A DNA stretch of 64,000 nt, taken from contig JABBOG010000003.1 in NCBI GenBank assembly GCA_019351975.1, positions 62,001 through 126,000 on the forward strand, given 5' to 3'. A program made the position numbers and the translations under genes. A model generated the notes under the pieces. The model saw nothing but the letters and a program-made list of their open reading frames with translations, was not told the DNA's origin and made no database searches. Below are positions 1 to 8,540 of this stretch, one piece after another; within the stretch, counting starts at the first letter, position 1, and each line of letters begins with the position of its first letter. Source of the DNA: Acidobacteriota bacterium (GTDB lineage Bacteria > Acidobacteriota > Terriglobia > Terriglobales > Acidobacteriaceae).

Positions 1-15
1 AGAAAAGAGGACCAC

Positions 16-1563
16 ATGGCAGACAAATTCATCGGTACGCCGCGCAAGGCCACCACACACGTCAACCAGAACGAAGATCTCATCTTCGAGAAGTCCTCCT
101 CAGGCAAAAAAGGCTACCGCCTTGCCCATCTCGACGTCCCCGCCATTGACCCCGCCACCCTCCTCGGCGACGCCGTTCGCACCGACGACCTCGGCGTCAT
201 GCCCGAGCTCAGCGAAATCGAGATCATCCGTCACTTCACCCGCCTCAGCACCTGGAACTACGCCATCGACCTCGGCATGTATCCCCTCGGCTCCTGCACC
301 ATGAAGTACAACCCCCGCATCAATGAGGCGGTCGCGAGACTGGAGGGCCTGGCAGAGGCCCACCCCTATCAGCCCGAGTCCCTCTCCCAGGGCGCTCTCG
401 GCATCATGAAGCTCCTCTCCGACTGCCTCATCGAGATCACCGGCATGGACACCATCACCCTCCAGCCCGCAGCCGGCGCGCAGGGCGAGTTCACCGGTAT
501 CCTCCTCGCCCGCGCCTACCACGAGGCCAACGGCAACCCCCGCAAGAAGATCATCATCCCCGACTCCGCCCACGGCACAAACCCCGCCACCGCCGCCATC
601 TGCGGCTACGAGGTCGCCAACCTCAAGTCGAACAGCCTGGGCATGGTCGACCTCGCCGAGCTCGAGCGCATGGTCGACGAAGACGTCGCCGCCCTCATGC
701 TCACCAACCCTTCCACCATCGGCGTCTTCGAGAGCGACATCCACAAGATCGCCGACATCCTCCACGCCAAAGGGGCGCTCCTCTACATGGACGGCGCCAA
801 CATGAACGCGCTCGTGGGTAAGACCCGCCCCGGTGACTTCGGCGTCGACGTCATGCACCTCAACCTGCACAAGACCTTCTCCACACCGCACGGCGGCGGC
901 GGCCCCGGCTCCGGCCCCGTAGCCTGCAAGAAAATCCTCGAGCCCTTCCTCCCCACACCCGTCGTCAAAACCAATCCCGACGGATCTCTCGCGCTCGACT
1001 ACAATCGTCCGCAAAGTGTGGGCAGGGTGAGGGCCTGGTACGGCAACTTCGGCATGTTCATCCGCGCCCTCGCCTACATCCTCGCCAACGGCCCCGACGG
1101 CCTCCGCCAGACCACCGAAGACGCCGTCCTCAACGCCAACTACATCCGCGCCAAGCTCGAAGGCACCTTCGATCTTCCCTACAAAACCCGCTCGCTCCAC
1201 GAGGTCGTCTTCTCCGACAAGCTCCAGGCGCGCAACGGCGTCAAAACCGGCGATATGGGCAAACGCCTCATCGACTACGGCTTCCACGCCTACACCGTCA
1301 GCTTCCCCCTCGTCGTCTCCGGTTCCATGATGATCGAGCCCACAGAGAGCGAGAGCCGCGAAGAGCTCGACCTTCTCATCGACGCTCTCAAGCAGATCGC
1401 ACGCGAGGCCGAAGAGAACCCCGAACTCGTCCAGACTGCCCCACACACCACCCGCCTCCAGCGCCTCGACGAGACCACCGCTGCGCGCAAGCCTATCCTG
1501 CGCTGGAAGGCCCCCGCCGCCAACAGCGAACTAACCCCAGGCACCGCCGCAAAGGAGTGGTAG
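16..1563 (+). CDS. gcvPB: glycine dehydrogenase (decarboxylating) subunit 2
   Basis: 515 aa ORF; P-protein features such as YPLGSCTMKYNPR, HGTNPATAAICGYE, and the PLP-lysine region HLNLHKTFSTPHGGGGPGSGP. Confidence 0.95.
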   Translation: MADKFIGTPRKATTHVNQNEDLIFEKSSSGKKGYRLAHLDVPAIDPATLLGDAVRTDDLGVMPELSEIEIIRHFTRLSTWNYAIDLGMYPLGSCTMKYNPRINEAVARLEGLAEAHPYQPESLSQGALGIMKLLSDCLIEITGMDTITLQPAAGAQGEFTGILLARAYHEANGNPRKKIIIPDSAHGTNPATAAICGYEVANLKSNSLGMVDLAELERMVDEDVAALMLTNPSTIGVFESDIHKIADILHAKGALLYMDGANMNALVGKTRPGDFGVDVMHLNLHKTFSTPHGGGGPGSGPVACKKILEPFLPTPVVKTNPDGSLALDYNRPQSVGRVRAWYGNFGMFIRALAYILANGPDGLRQTTEDAVLNANYIRAKLEGTFDLPYKTRSLHEVVFSDKLQARNGVKTGDMGKRLIDYGFHAYTVSFPLVVSGSMMIEPTESESREELDLLIDALKQIAREAEENPELVQTAPHTTRLQRLDETTAARKPILRWKAPAANSELTPGTAAKEW

Positions 1564-1889
1564 TGGCTGACAGCCCGGCCAGCCCGAAGCCGCCCACGCC
1601 TCTCTATCGCCACGGCGACGTCTTCCACGCCCGCGCCCCAGAGCTCGAGCGCGAAGAGTTCATGCGCGGTGAAGCCGGTGGCCGTCTCGCCGTGGCTCTC
1701 GATGTCCTCACCGACGCTCTCATCCTCGTCGGCCAACACGGCGTCTACTGCGCCAGCGAGCGCAACCCCGCCGTCCCCAAGATGGACCTTCAGGCCGTCC
1801 TCGCGGGCATCGGCGGAGCCAAAGACCTCATCTCCTCCGCCCTCCTCAAACTCAACGAAGACTCCGAAGCACGCCGTCGAAACCCTTGA
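1557..1889 (+). CDS. small conserved hypothetical protein
   Basis: 110 aa ORF overlapping the gcvPB stop, GTG start, SD-like AAAGGAG just upstream. Confidence 0.55.
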   Translation: MVVADSPASPKPPTPLYRHGDVFHARAPELEREEFMRGEAGGRLAVALDVLTDALILVGQHGVYCASERNPAVPKMDLQAVLAGIGGAKDLISSALLKLNEDSEARRRNP

Positions 1890-1894
1890 CGCAC

Positions 1895-2491
1895 TTACTT
1901 CTTCGCTTCGATCTTCACCGAGACGTCGGTAGTCTCCCACTTCACATGCAGCTCCGTGGAGTCCTTCGTCGTATTCTCAAAACTGATCGTCATCGACTCT
2001 TGTGGCGCAGCTAGTTTTGTGTAGTGCATCGGAGTTCTGCCCAGATCCATGTCCTGCTTGTATACCGTGCCCCACTGCCCTGTCTGCTTGTTCACGATCA
2101 GCTCCCACGGCTTCCCAGGCTCAGCCGGCAGTGTGTATAGCGTGTATTTTCCAGCCGGAACATCCAGTCTCCCTATCTTCAGGTTTCCTGTCGTCACAAA
2201 GCTCGTAGCCGGATTTGCTCCTGTACGCCACACCTTTCCGTACGGCACCAGCCCGCCCATGATCACCCGCCCACGCATCGAAGGCGAGTTGTAGTGGATG
2301 GTCAGCTCCGAGCCATCAAGCTTGGCTGTCGCCGTCGCTGCAGGACTCAGCGGAGCCTGAGGCTTGGCAGCCACCGTTGGACTTGCCACCTGCGGTGCGA
2401 CCACCGGGGCCTTGCTGGAACAACCTGCAAGAGCTGCGTTGAATGCGATAAGAACGACAACCGGAACGATTCTACGAACGATCTTCTTCAT
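1895..2491 (-). CDS. DUF2911-like lipoprotein
   Basis: Lipobox-like LAGCSS after signal peptide; body SPSMRGRVIMGGLVPYGKVWRTGANPATSF typical of DUF2911. Start taken at internal Met of the 219 aa ORF. Confidence 0.8.
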   Translation of the reverse strand: MKKIVRRIVPVVVLIAFNAALAGCSSKAPVVAPQVASPTVAAKPQAPLSPAATATAKLDGSELTIHYNSPSMRGRVIMGGLVPYGKVWRTGANPATSFVTTGNLKIGRLDVPAGKYTLYTLPAEPGKPWELIVNKQTGQWGTVYKQDMDLGRTPMHYTKLAAPQESMTISFENTTKDSTELHVKWETTDVSVKIEAKK

Positions 2492-2658
2492 GATTGCTAT
2501 GCTACCCCCGCCCACACATATTTGGCATACCTTCTCCATCAAATTTGACCACACGCAATCAAAAGAATCGCCGCGGCATCATAACTAGTAAAGCGCATCG
2601 AGTTTCAAGGCTGCTGCTCCCCCAAAATGCCAGCCGCACGCCACACGTGCCCCCAAAT

Positions 2659-3972
2659 TCATCCCATGCGCCCCTTACCCGACTTCTTAACCGCACGCTT
2701 CGCCATTGCCATGGCATCCCGCCGCTTCCGCGCCTCGCGCTCCCACACGAACGGGCTGTTGTGCCGCCGCAGGTCACGCAAAGGATAATGAGTCCCGCGC
2801 CACACTACACCGCGCTGAACCAGCACCACCACCATCGACCGCAACATGGCCAGCATCATTCCCACCGCCCCTAACGGATACAGCCAGCCATACCGCGCAT
2901 CGATCTGGCTCACCTCACCCATTACGCGGTACAACGCCGCCACACAGCAGAGAATCGCCAGCGCCGGTAACACCGTCGGCAGCCACGCGAATCCCGCCAG
3001 CGGCAGCAAGCAGAACACTCCAATCCACAAGCACGCCATCAGCACCAGCAGCGGGTTAAATCCAAACGCCGAAAACAGGTTCTTTGTCATCCCCACCAGC
3101 AGCCCGCGCGCTCCCTTCGCCCAATGCACAAGCACCAGCCCCGGAGCAAACGCAATCCGCTGGCGCATCCCAGCGGCCTTCATCCGCCGCCCCAGTGTGA
3201 TGTCTTCCAGCACCGCCAGCCGCTGCGGCAGCCATCCCCCGATCTCGTTCAACGCCTCACGCCGTACCAGATTGAACGCCCCCACGCCCACCACATCGCG
3301 CGTCGCCTTTGCATCCTCCACCTTCCACAATCGCGACGCCCAAAGCCCCAGCACTTGAAAGAATCCCAGCACAATCCCCTCGCCCCTCGACCGCACCTGC
3401 ATCGTCGGCAGCACAACCAGGTGGTCCGCCGCAGAAGCCTTCGCATATACCAGTGCCCGCCTCAAAATCGATGGCGAAAACAGCACATCCGCATCCGTAA
3501 ACAGCAGATATTCCGAATCACTGTTCTCCGTTGCCACCATCAGCGCAAACGTCTTTCCCAACCACCCCTCCGGCAGGTCGCTGATGTGGATCGCGTCCAA
3601 GCGTCCCTCCCATTGCCGCGCGCATGCCGCATAATACGAGTCCACAATCTCGGCCGTCCCATCGTTCGACCGGTCATCGATCACCAGAATCTTCATCCCC
3701 TCATAATCGGTCTGCAGCAACGCGTCTAGCGTCGCCCCGATATTCGCCGCCTCATCCCGTCCCGGCACCACCACCGTCAACGTCGGCAACCCCTCCGGCA
3801 TCGTGTCCCACTTCGGCAGCGTAAGATTCGGCAATCCCGGTATTCCCCGCAGCGCATCATAGGTCCGCAGCACCCAGGCCAGCGCCACGCACCACGCACC
3901 AAGCTGAATCACCCCACGCCAGAACGCCGACACCCTGAAGCCAATCACATGCATCCCCAAAGGAAAGCTCAA
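2659..3972 (-). CDS. membrane glycosyltransferase family 2
   Basis: GT2 motifs VVVPGRDEAANIGATLDALL, VIDDRSNDGT, LFTDADV; flanking TM segments. Confidence 0.85.
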   Translation of the reverse strand: MSFPLGMHVIGFRVSAFWRGVIQLGAWCVALAWVLRTYDALRGIPGLPNLTLPKWDTMPEGLPTLTVVVPGRDEAANIGATLDALLQTDYEGMKILVIDDRSNDGTAEIVDSYYAACARQWEGRLDAIHISDLPEGWLGKTFALMVATENSDSEYLLFTDADVLFSPSILRRALVYAKASAADHLVVLPTMQVRSRGEGIVLGFFQVLGLWASRLWKVEDAKATRDVVGVGAFNLVRREALNEIGGWLPQRLAVLEDITLGRRMKAAGMRQRIAFAPGLVLVHWAKGARGLLVGMTKNLFSAFGFNPLLVLMACLWIGVFCLLPLAGFAWLPTVLPALAILCCVAALYRVMGEVSQIDARYGWLYPLGAVGMMLAMLRSMVVVLVQRGVVWRGTHYPLRDLRRHNSPFVWEREARKRRDAMAMAKRAVKKSGKGRMG

Positions 3973-5228
3973 ACCGCTGCAACCTCCGCCCCATCATGGA
4001 GCGCTGGCGCATACTTCGCTCCCACAAAGAAGATTACGGACGCAAACACCAGCGTCACCAGCGTCACCGCCAGCCCCACACGCAGATTCGAGTAATCACT
4101 CACCACGCCGATGACGCTTGGGCTGATCGCATCGCCAAGCGCGTGAATTACAAACAACTGCCCCGCCATCGCCGTCGCCCGCACGCTCGCCGGCACCGCA
4201 TTCAGCGTCGCCGCATTCACAGGCCCCGTCCCAAGGAACACAAAGAACACCGCCGCCGCCAGCCCCGGCACCGTCATCGACGCCGGCCCGAAGAAGCACA
4301 GCAGCGCTGGCCCCACCGCCAGCAGCGCGCTGATCGCAGGCACAAGATACAGCGCGCCCTTGTTCGTCTTCTGCCACTTCTGCGCCACAATGCCGCCAAG
4401 AATCGTCCCCGAAATCCCCGCCGCCACCGTCACCGCACCCATCACAAACGCCGCATTCTGCTCCGACCGCCCCGTCACCCGCTGCAGAAACGACGGTATC
4501 CACCACGACAGCCCACCCAGAGAAAACGTCACCATCGCATATCCCAGAATCGCCGCCAGGTACGCTTTATTCTTCGCCAGCGCCAGCACCACCCCACGCT
4601 CAGCCTTCACCTGAATCTTCTGCAACCGCTTCGGCTCATGCAGCAGAAACATCATCAACACCGCGATCGCGATCCCCGGCGCGGCCGAAAAAAAGAACGC
4701 CTTTCGCCAACCCATGTGCTGCCCAATCACCCCGCCGACCACATAGCCCAGCGCCGCACCAAACGGTATCGCCACATTAAAAACCGTCAGCACCCGGTTG
4801 CGTTGCTCCTCTGGATAAAAGTCCGCAATCATCGCCGGCGCAAAGATTCCAAAGCTCGCCTCGCCAATCCCCAGCGCCGCGTGCCGAAAGATCAGCGAAT
4901 CATACGAGTGCACACTCGCCGTGAACAAATTCATCACCGACCAGAACAGCGCCGCACCAATAATCATCGGCTTCCGCGGAAATCTGTCCCCCAACCAGCC
5001 TGTGAACGGCGACGCGGCCATGTACGCAACCATGAACCACAGCGTCAGATGCCCAATCTGGGCATTCGTTACCCGGAACTCATTCTGGATCTGATCCTGC
5101 ACCGCCGGCAGAATATACCGGTCAATATAGTTCACCAGGTTCAGCGCCGTCAGCAGGCACAGCGCCATCATGGCGCCCTTCGCCGCTCCACTCTCAGGCT
5201 TCGTCATCGCTCCAGTCGCCGTTGTCAC
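3969..5228 (-). CDS. MFS transporter (spinster-like)
   Basis: 12-TM-like profile; YIDRYILPAVQDQIQNEF and GWLGDRFPRKP motif. Confidence 0.85.
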   Translation of the reverse strand: MTTATGAMTKPESGAAKGAMMALCLLTALNLVNYIDRYILPAVQDQIQNEFRVTNAQIGHLTLWFMVAYMAASPFTGWLGDRFPRKPMIIGAALFWSVMNLFTASVHSYDSLIFRHAALGIGEASFGIFAPAMIADFYPEEQRNRVLTVFNVAIPFGAALGYVVGGVIGQHMGWRKAFFFSAAPGIAIAVLMMFLLHEPKRLQKIQVKAERGVVLALAKNKAYLAAILGYAMVTFSLGGLSWWIPSFLQRVTGRSEQNAAFVMGAVTVAAGISGTILGGIVAQKWQKTNKGALYLVPAISALLAVGPALLCFFGPASMTVPGLAAAVFFVFLGTGPVNAATLNAVPASVRATAMAGQLFVIHALGDAISPSVIGVVSDYSNLRVGLAVTLVTLVFASVIFFVGAKYAPALHDGAEVAAV

Positions 5229-5270
5229 AATGAGCCGAGGATATCAGGGTTCCAATAAAATAACCCCAAG

Positions 5271-5687
5271 CTACTCCTCCAGCACCCTCTCAGCGCTCTC
5301 CAACAGCTCCTCCCAGCGCGCCTTGATCTCCTCAGCGTTCGCCTCCGGAACACCTTCATGCGTCAGCCTCAACCTGCAGCCCTCGCCCGCAGGCGCAATA
5401 TCGATCCCCACCGTCGATCGCTCAACCCCATACGTCGGCATCGCAAACGTAGCCACAATCCTCGACGGACGAACCAGCTCAAGGTATTCGCCCGTATGAG
5501 CTACCTCTTTGCCGTCTTTCATTTCTACCACCGTGTACGTACCGCCGACGCGCGCATCGCTCTCCGCCCGCGCCACCTCTCCAACGCGCTCAGGGAACAC
5601 GAACCTGCTCGCAATCTTCGGATCGAGTATGGCGTCATACAAATTCGCTCCATCCGTCGCGAACTTACGCTCAAGTATCACCGTCAT
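5271..5687 (-). CDS. SRPBCC/AHSA1-like domain protein
   Basis: 138 aa; pattern ILDPKIASRFVFPE ... GGTYTVVEMKDGKEVAHTGEYLELVRPSRIV. Confidence 0.7.
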   Translation of the reverse strand: MTVILERKFATDGANLYDAILDPKIASRFVFPERVGEVARAESDARVGGTYTVVEMKDGKEVAHTGEYLELVRPSRIVATFAMPTYGVERSTVGIDIAPAGEGCRLRLTHEGVPEANAEEIKARWEELLESAERVLEE

Positions 5688-6112
5688 CGCATCTCTTCCG
5701 TTCTCGGATACCGCGCCGTCACCACCGTAGAAATTCCGCCCCTCGGCCTGAAATCACCTTTGATCTCCGCCCACACTGGGTTTGTCGCCTTCACCACGTC
5801 ATCCAGAACCTGGTTCACAATATTCTCCTGGAAGATCCCCAGGTTTCGGTACGTGAACAGGTACTCCTTCAGGCTCTTCAGCTCAAGGCATGCCTCCCGC
5901 GGCATATACCGAATCGTCAGCACGCCAAAATCCGGCAGCCCCGTCTTCGGACAGACGCTCGTAAACTCCGGGTCGTCAATCAAAATCTCATACGCGCGAA
6001 ACTGATTCTGCCACGTCTCGATCGCCGGAAACGCAGCATCCAAACCCGCCTTCGCGTGGTCATCCGTATACCCTGTCGTGTGATCTGCCATAGCTTTTAT
6101 TCTATCCCGCAA
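5684..6112 (-). CDS. queF: NADPH-dependent 7-cyano-7-deazaguanine reductase QueF
   Basis: 142 aa; EFTSVCPKTGLPDFGVLTIRYMPREACLELKSLKEYL is a QueF hallmark. Confidence 0.93.
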   Translation of the reverse strand: MRDRIKAMADHTTGYTDDHAKAGLDAAFPAIETWQNQFRAYEILIDDPEFTSVCPKTGLPDFGVLTIRYMPREACLELKSLKEYLFTYRNLGIFQENIVNQVLDDVVKATNPVWAEIKGDFRPRGGISTVVTARYPRTEEMR

Positions 6113-6489
6113 GAGCCTCCGGCAAATCCCCGCCCCGCCATCCCAAACCTGTCAACCCCCCTCCACCCCTTGTAACGCTCAAACCCCGCGCCAACACTAG
6201 CGATAAATCGTGCCAACCTTTGGCATACTCACCCTCTCCACCCTGCTACGCTTGAAGTAGAGCAAACCAACAATAACGCACCACAAAAATTGTCATCTCG
6301 GATCGAAGCCACGCAGCTCTCCGTAGCGAATCTACCTCAGTGGAACGTTGCACTCCCACTGAACTCCCTCCACGCAACTCAAGCGTTTTCAAGACTTTAC
6401 TCGTAAGTTCTTTTGTTAGAATACTTTGAAAGGAAAGAATAGCCGTAACCCGAACATACTAGGCCACTTACACCCAAAAAGTGAAACTT

Positions 6490-6508
6490 GGGGAGGGGGG
6501 GAGGGGGG
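6490..6508 (+). other. G-quadruplex-capable tract
   Basis: GGGGAGGGGGGGAGGGGGG read directly; intergenic, 3' of the M48 gene. Confidence 0.6.
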
Positions 6509-6532
6509 CAACATTCTCAACGCCATCGCCGC

Positions 6533-7522
6533 TTACTCTTTCTTCGCCACACCTACCGCACCCGCCGCCTCTGCCCGACGCTCCTGCTCCAGCCGCGCCT
6601 TCACCGCATCAAACTCCGCCGGATCCACCGCACCGCGTAGGTGCTCCGGCGGTAGATCCGTCGCAATCTCCCGCTCCACCGCAGCCACCCGCGCCGCCGT
6701 CGCCGGATGCCCGCTGAACGTCCGCGAAACCGCTCCCGGCTTGTGCTTCTCCAGCGCCCCAAGCCGTTCAAACACCGTCACCATCCCCTGCGGATCGTAG
6801 CCGGCCCGATACATATACTGCACGCCCAGAAAATCCGCCTCCGTCTCGTACTTCCGCGAGAACTCCAGCAGAGGCACAGGCATCGCCAACTGCGCTGCCT
6901 CATACACCCCATACCCAGCCAGAGATCCCTGCGCCAGCAGCACCATCGGCACCGCGCCGAGCTGCACATACTCCATCTTCGTCATCTCGCGCGCAGCATG
7001 GTGCGCCGCCACATGCGCGATCTCATGCGCCAGCACCCCCGCAAGCTCGTCCTCCGACGCGCATGCCAGAATCAGCCCCTCATTCACATACAGGTACCCG
7101 CCCGGCAACGCCATCGCGTTCACCGCATCCGAGTCCAGAACTTTGATCGTGAACGGCCCCGTTGCGTCCGAGTTCCGCACCAATCGCTCCCCCACACGAT
7201 TCACATACGCAACCACCACTGGATCCGTTACCACCCGCAACGACTTCTCAATCTCCAACGAGTACTGCAGCCCCGTATCGCGCTCCCACTGCGCCGAATA
7301 CCAGTTGTGCAGCCCACGCCCACCCATCTTGCGCCGTCCCACAGCGCTCACATCCGCCTCAGATCCCCTCTTGATCCGAGAAGGGAGATCCTCACCTGAC
7401 GACGTAGCGGCACCTTGTCCCACAGCGTTGACCCCCACCCCCGCTGCCTGCGACACACTCCCCTGCGCAGCGGGAATTACACCGCAAAGCGCAACGACAA
7501 GGCCAATCTCCAGGATCCTCAT
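6533..7522 (-). CDS. M48 family metalloprotease
   Basis: HEIAHVAAHHAAREM zinc motif; secretion signal. Confidence 0.9.
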   Translation of the reverse strand: MRILEIGLVVALCGVIPAAQGSVSQAAGVGVNAVGQGAATSSGEDLPSRIKRGSEADVSAVGRRKMGGRGLHNWYSAQWERDTGLQYSLEIEKSLRVVTDPVVVAYVNRVGERLVRNSDATGPFTIKVLDSDAVNAMALPGGYLYVNEGLILACASEDELAGVLAHEIAHVAAHHAAREMTKMEYVQLGAVPMVLLAQGSLAGYGVYEAAQLAMPVPLLEFSRKYETEADFLGVQYMYRAGYDPQGMVTVFERLGALEKHKPGAVSRTFSGHPATAARVAAVEREIATDLPPEHLRGAVDPAEFDAVKARLEQERRAEAAGAVGVAKKE

Positions 7523-7531
7523 GGCCTTCGC

Positions 7532-7972
7532 TCACCAGGTGTTGTACGTCGTTCCGTCGCTGGCCGTCGCCTGGGATCCAGAATGAACATCGTCCATGCC
7601 GCCCTGCGTTTCGTCAATGTCGGTCATCGTATCCGATTGGCCGGTAATCCACGTATCGCTGCTGCTCGTCATTGGATCCTTGGGAATTGCCTTCAGATAG
7701 CCAGCCTGCACCAGATCATCCAATGTCTCCGGCGCCTTCTCCTTATCCACCGTATAGCTGTCGATCGCTGTTCGCATAGTGTGCAGGTCTTCCCGTAGGA
7801 CAGCCTCGCGCGCCTTCTGCACCGCGCGTATGTAGCTCGGTATCGCAATCGCAGCCAGAATCCCGATGATCGTCATCACGATCATCAACTCCACCAGCGT
7901 GAAGCCGCGCTCACTTGACTTGCTTGCATCTCTGATCCGAATTGAACGCCGCATCATCATAAATAGCCGCAC
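7532..7972 (-). CDS. type II secretion/type IV pilin-like protein (GspG-like)
   Basis: Prepilin motif RGFTLVELMIVMTIIGILAAIAIPSY. Confidence 0.9.
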   Translation of the reverse strand: MRLFMMMRRSIRIRDASKSSERGFTLVELMIVMTIIGILAAIAIPSYIRAVQKAREAVLREDLHTMRTAIDSYTVDKEKAPETLDDLVQAGYLKAIPKDPMTSSSDTWITGQSDTMTDIDETQGGMDDVHSGSQATASDGTTYNTW

Positions 7973-8009
7973 TGCTCAGACACCCAACCACCCGCCGAAC
8001 ACCAAACCG

Positions 8010-8492
8010 TCACCAGGTGTTGTACTTCGTACCATCCAGTGCCGTGCCCGTGCTCTTGCTGTACACATCATAGACATTCTGCCCACCAAAGCTGTCCGAG
8101 TCCGGCGCATCCTGATTCGATCTCAGACCCCAATCTGCATTTCCCGTCATCGGATCAATCGGAATAGCACGCAAAAACCGCATCTTCTTGTCCTTGACCG
8201 TCACGCCATCCACCAACGTCTGCAAATCAGGCGGATAGTTGTTCGAATCCGCCTTCGTCTGGATTCCACCCAGATCCGCAACGTCCTTATACATGTCAAT
8301 CGAACGCCGCATCTCCCAGAGATCCGCTCGCAACTCACGCTCTTTTGTTCGCTTTACCTCAAACTTGACCGCAGGAACAGCGGCTGTCGCGAGAATGGCA
8401 AGGATGGTGATCACGATGATCAACTCGGTTAAGGTTACGCCGCTCTCTCCAGAACGGATGGCTCCACGCAACCTTCGCATCCCGTCGACCAT
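8010..8492 (-). CDS. type II secretion/type IV pilin-like protein
   Basis: Prepilin motif SGVTLTELIIVITILAILATAAVP; C-terminus GTKYNTW matches the neighbouring pilin. Confidence 0.88.
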   Translation of the reverse strand: MVDGMRRLRGAIRSGESGVTLTELIIVITILAILATAAVPAVKFEVKRTKERELRADLWEMRRSIDMYKDVADLGGIQTKADSNNYPPDLQTLVDGVTVKDKKMRFLRAIPIDPMTGNADWGLRSNQDAPDSDSFGGQNVYDVYSKSTGTALDGTKYNTW

Positions 8493-8540
8493 CTTCCCTC
8501 CTTTCTATCTTTGACGTTCGTTCGCTCCTTTTGTGTCGCT

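Noticed and set aside
100-1446. 448-aa antisense ORF over gcvPB
   Set aside because: Low-complexity composition from GC-skewed codon use opposite a clear gene; no recognisable domain
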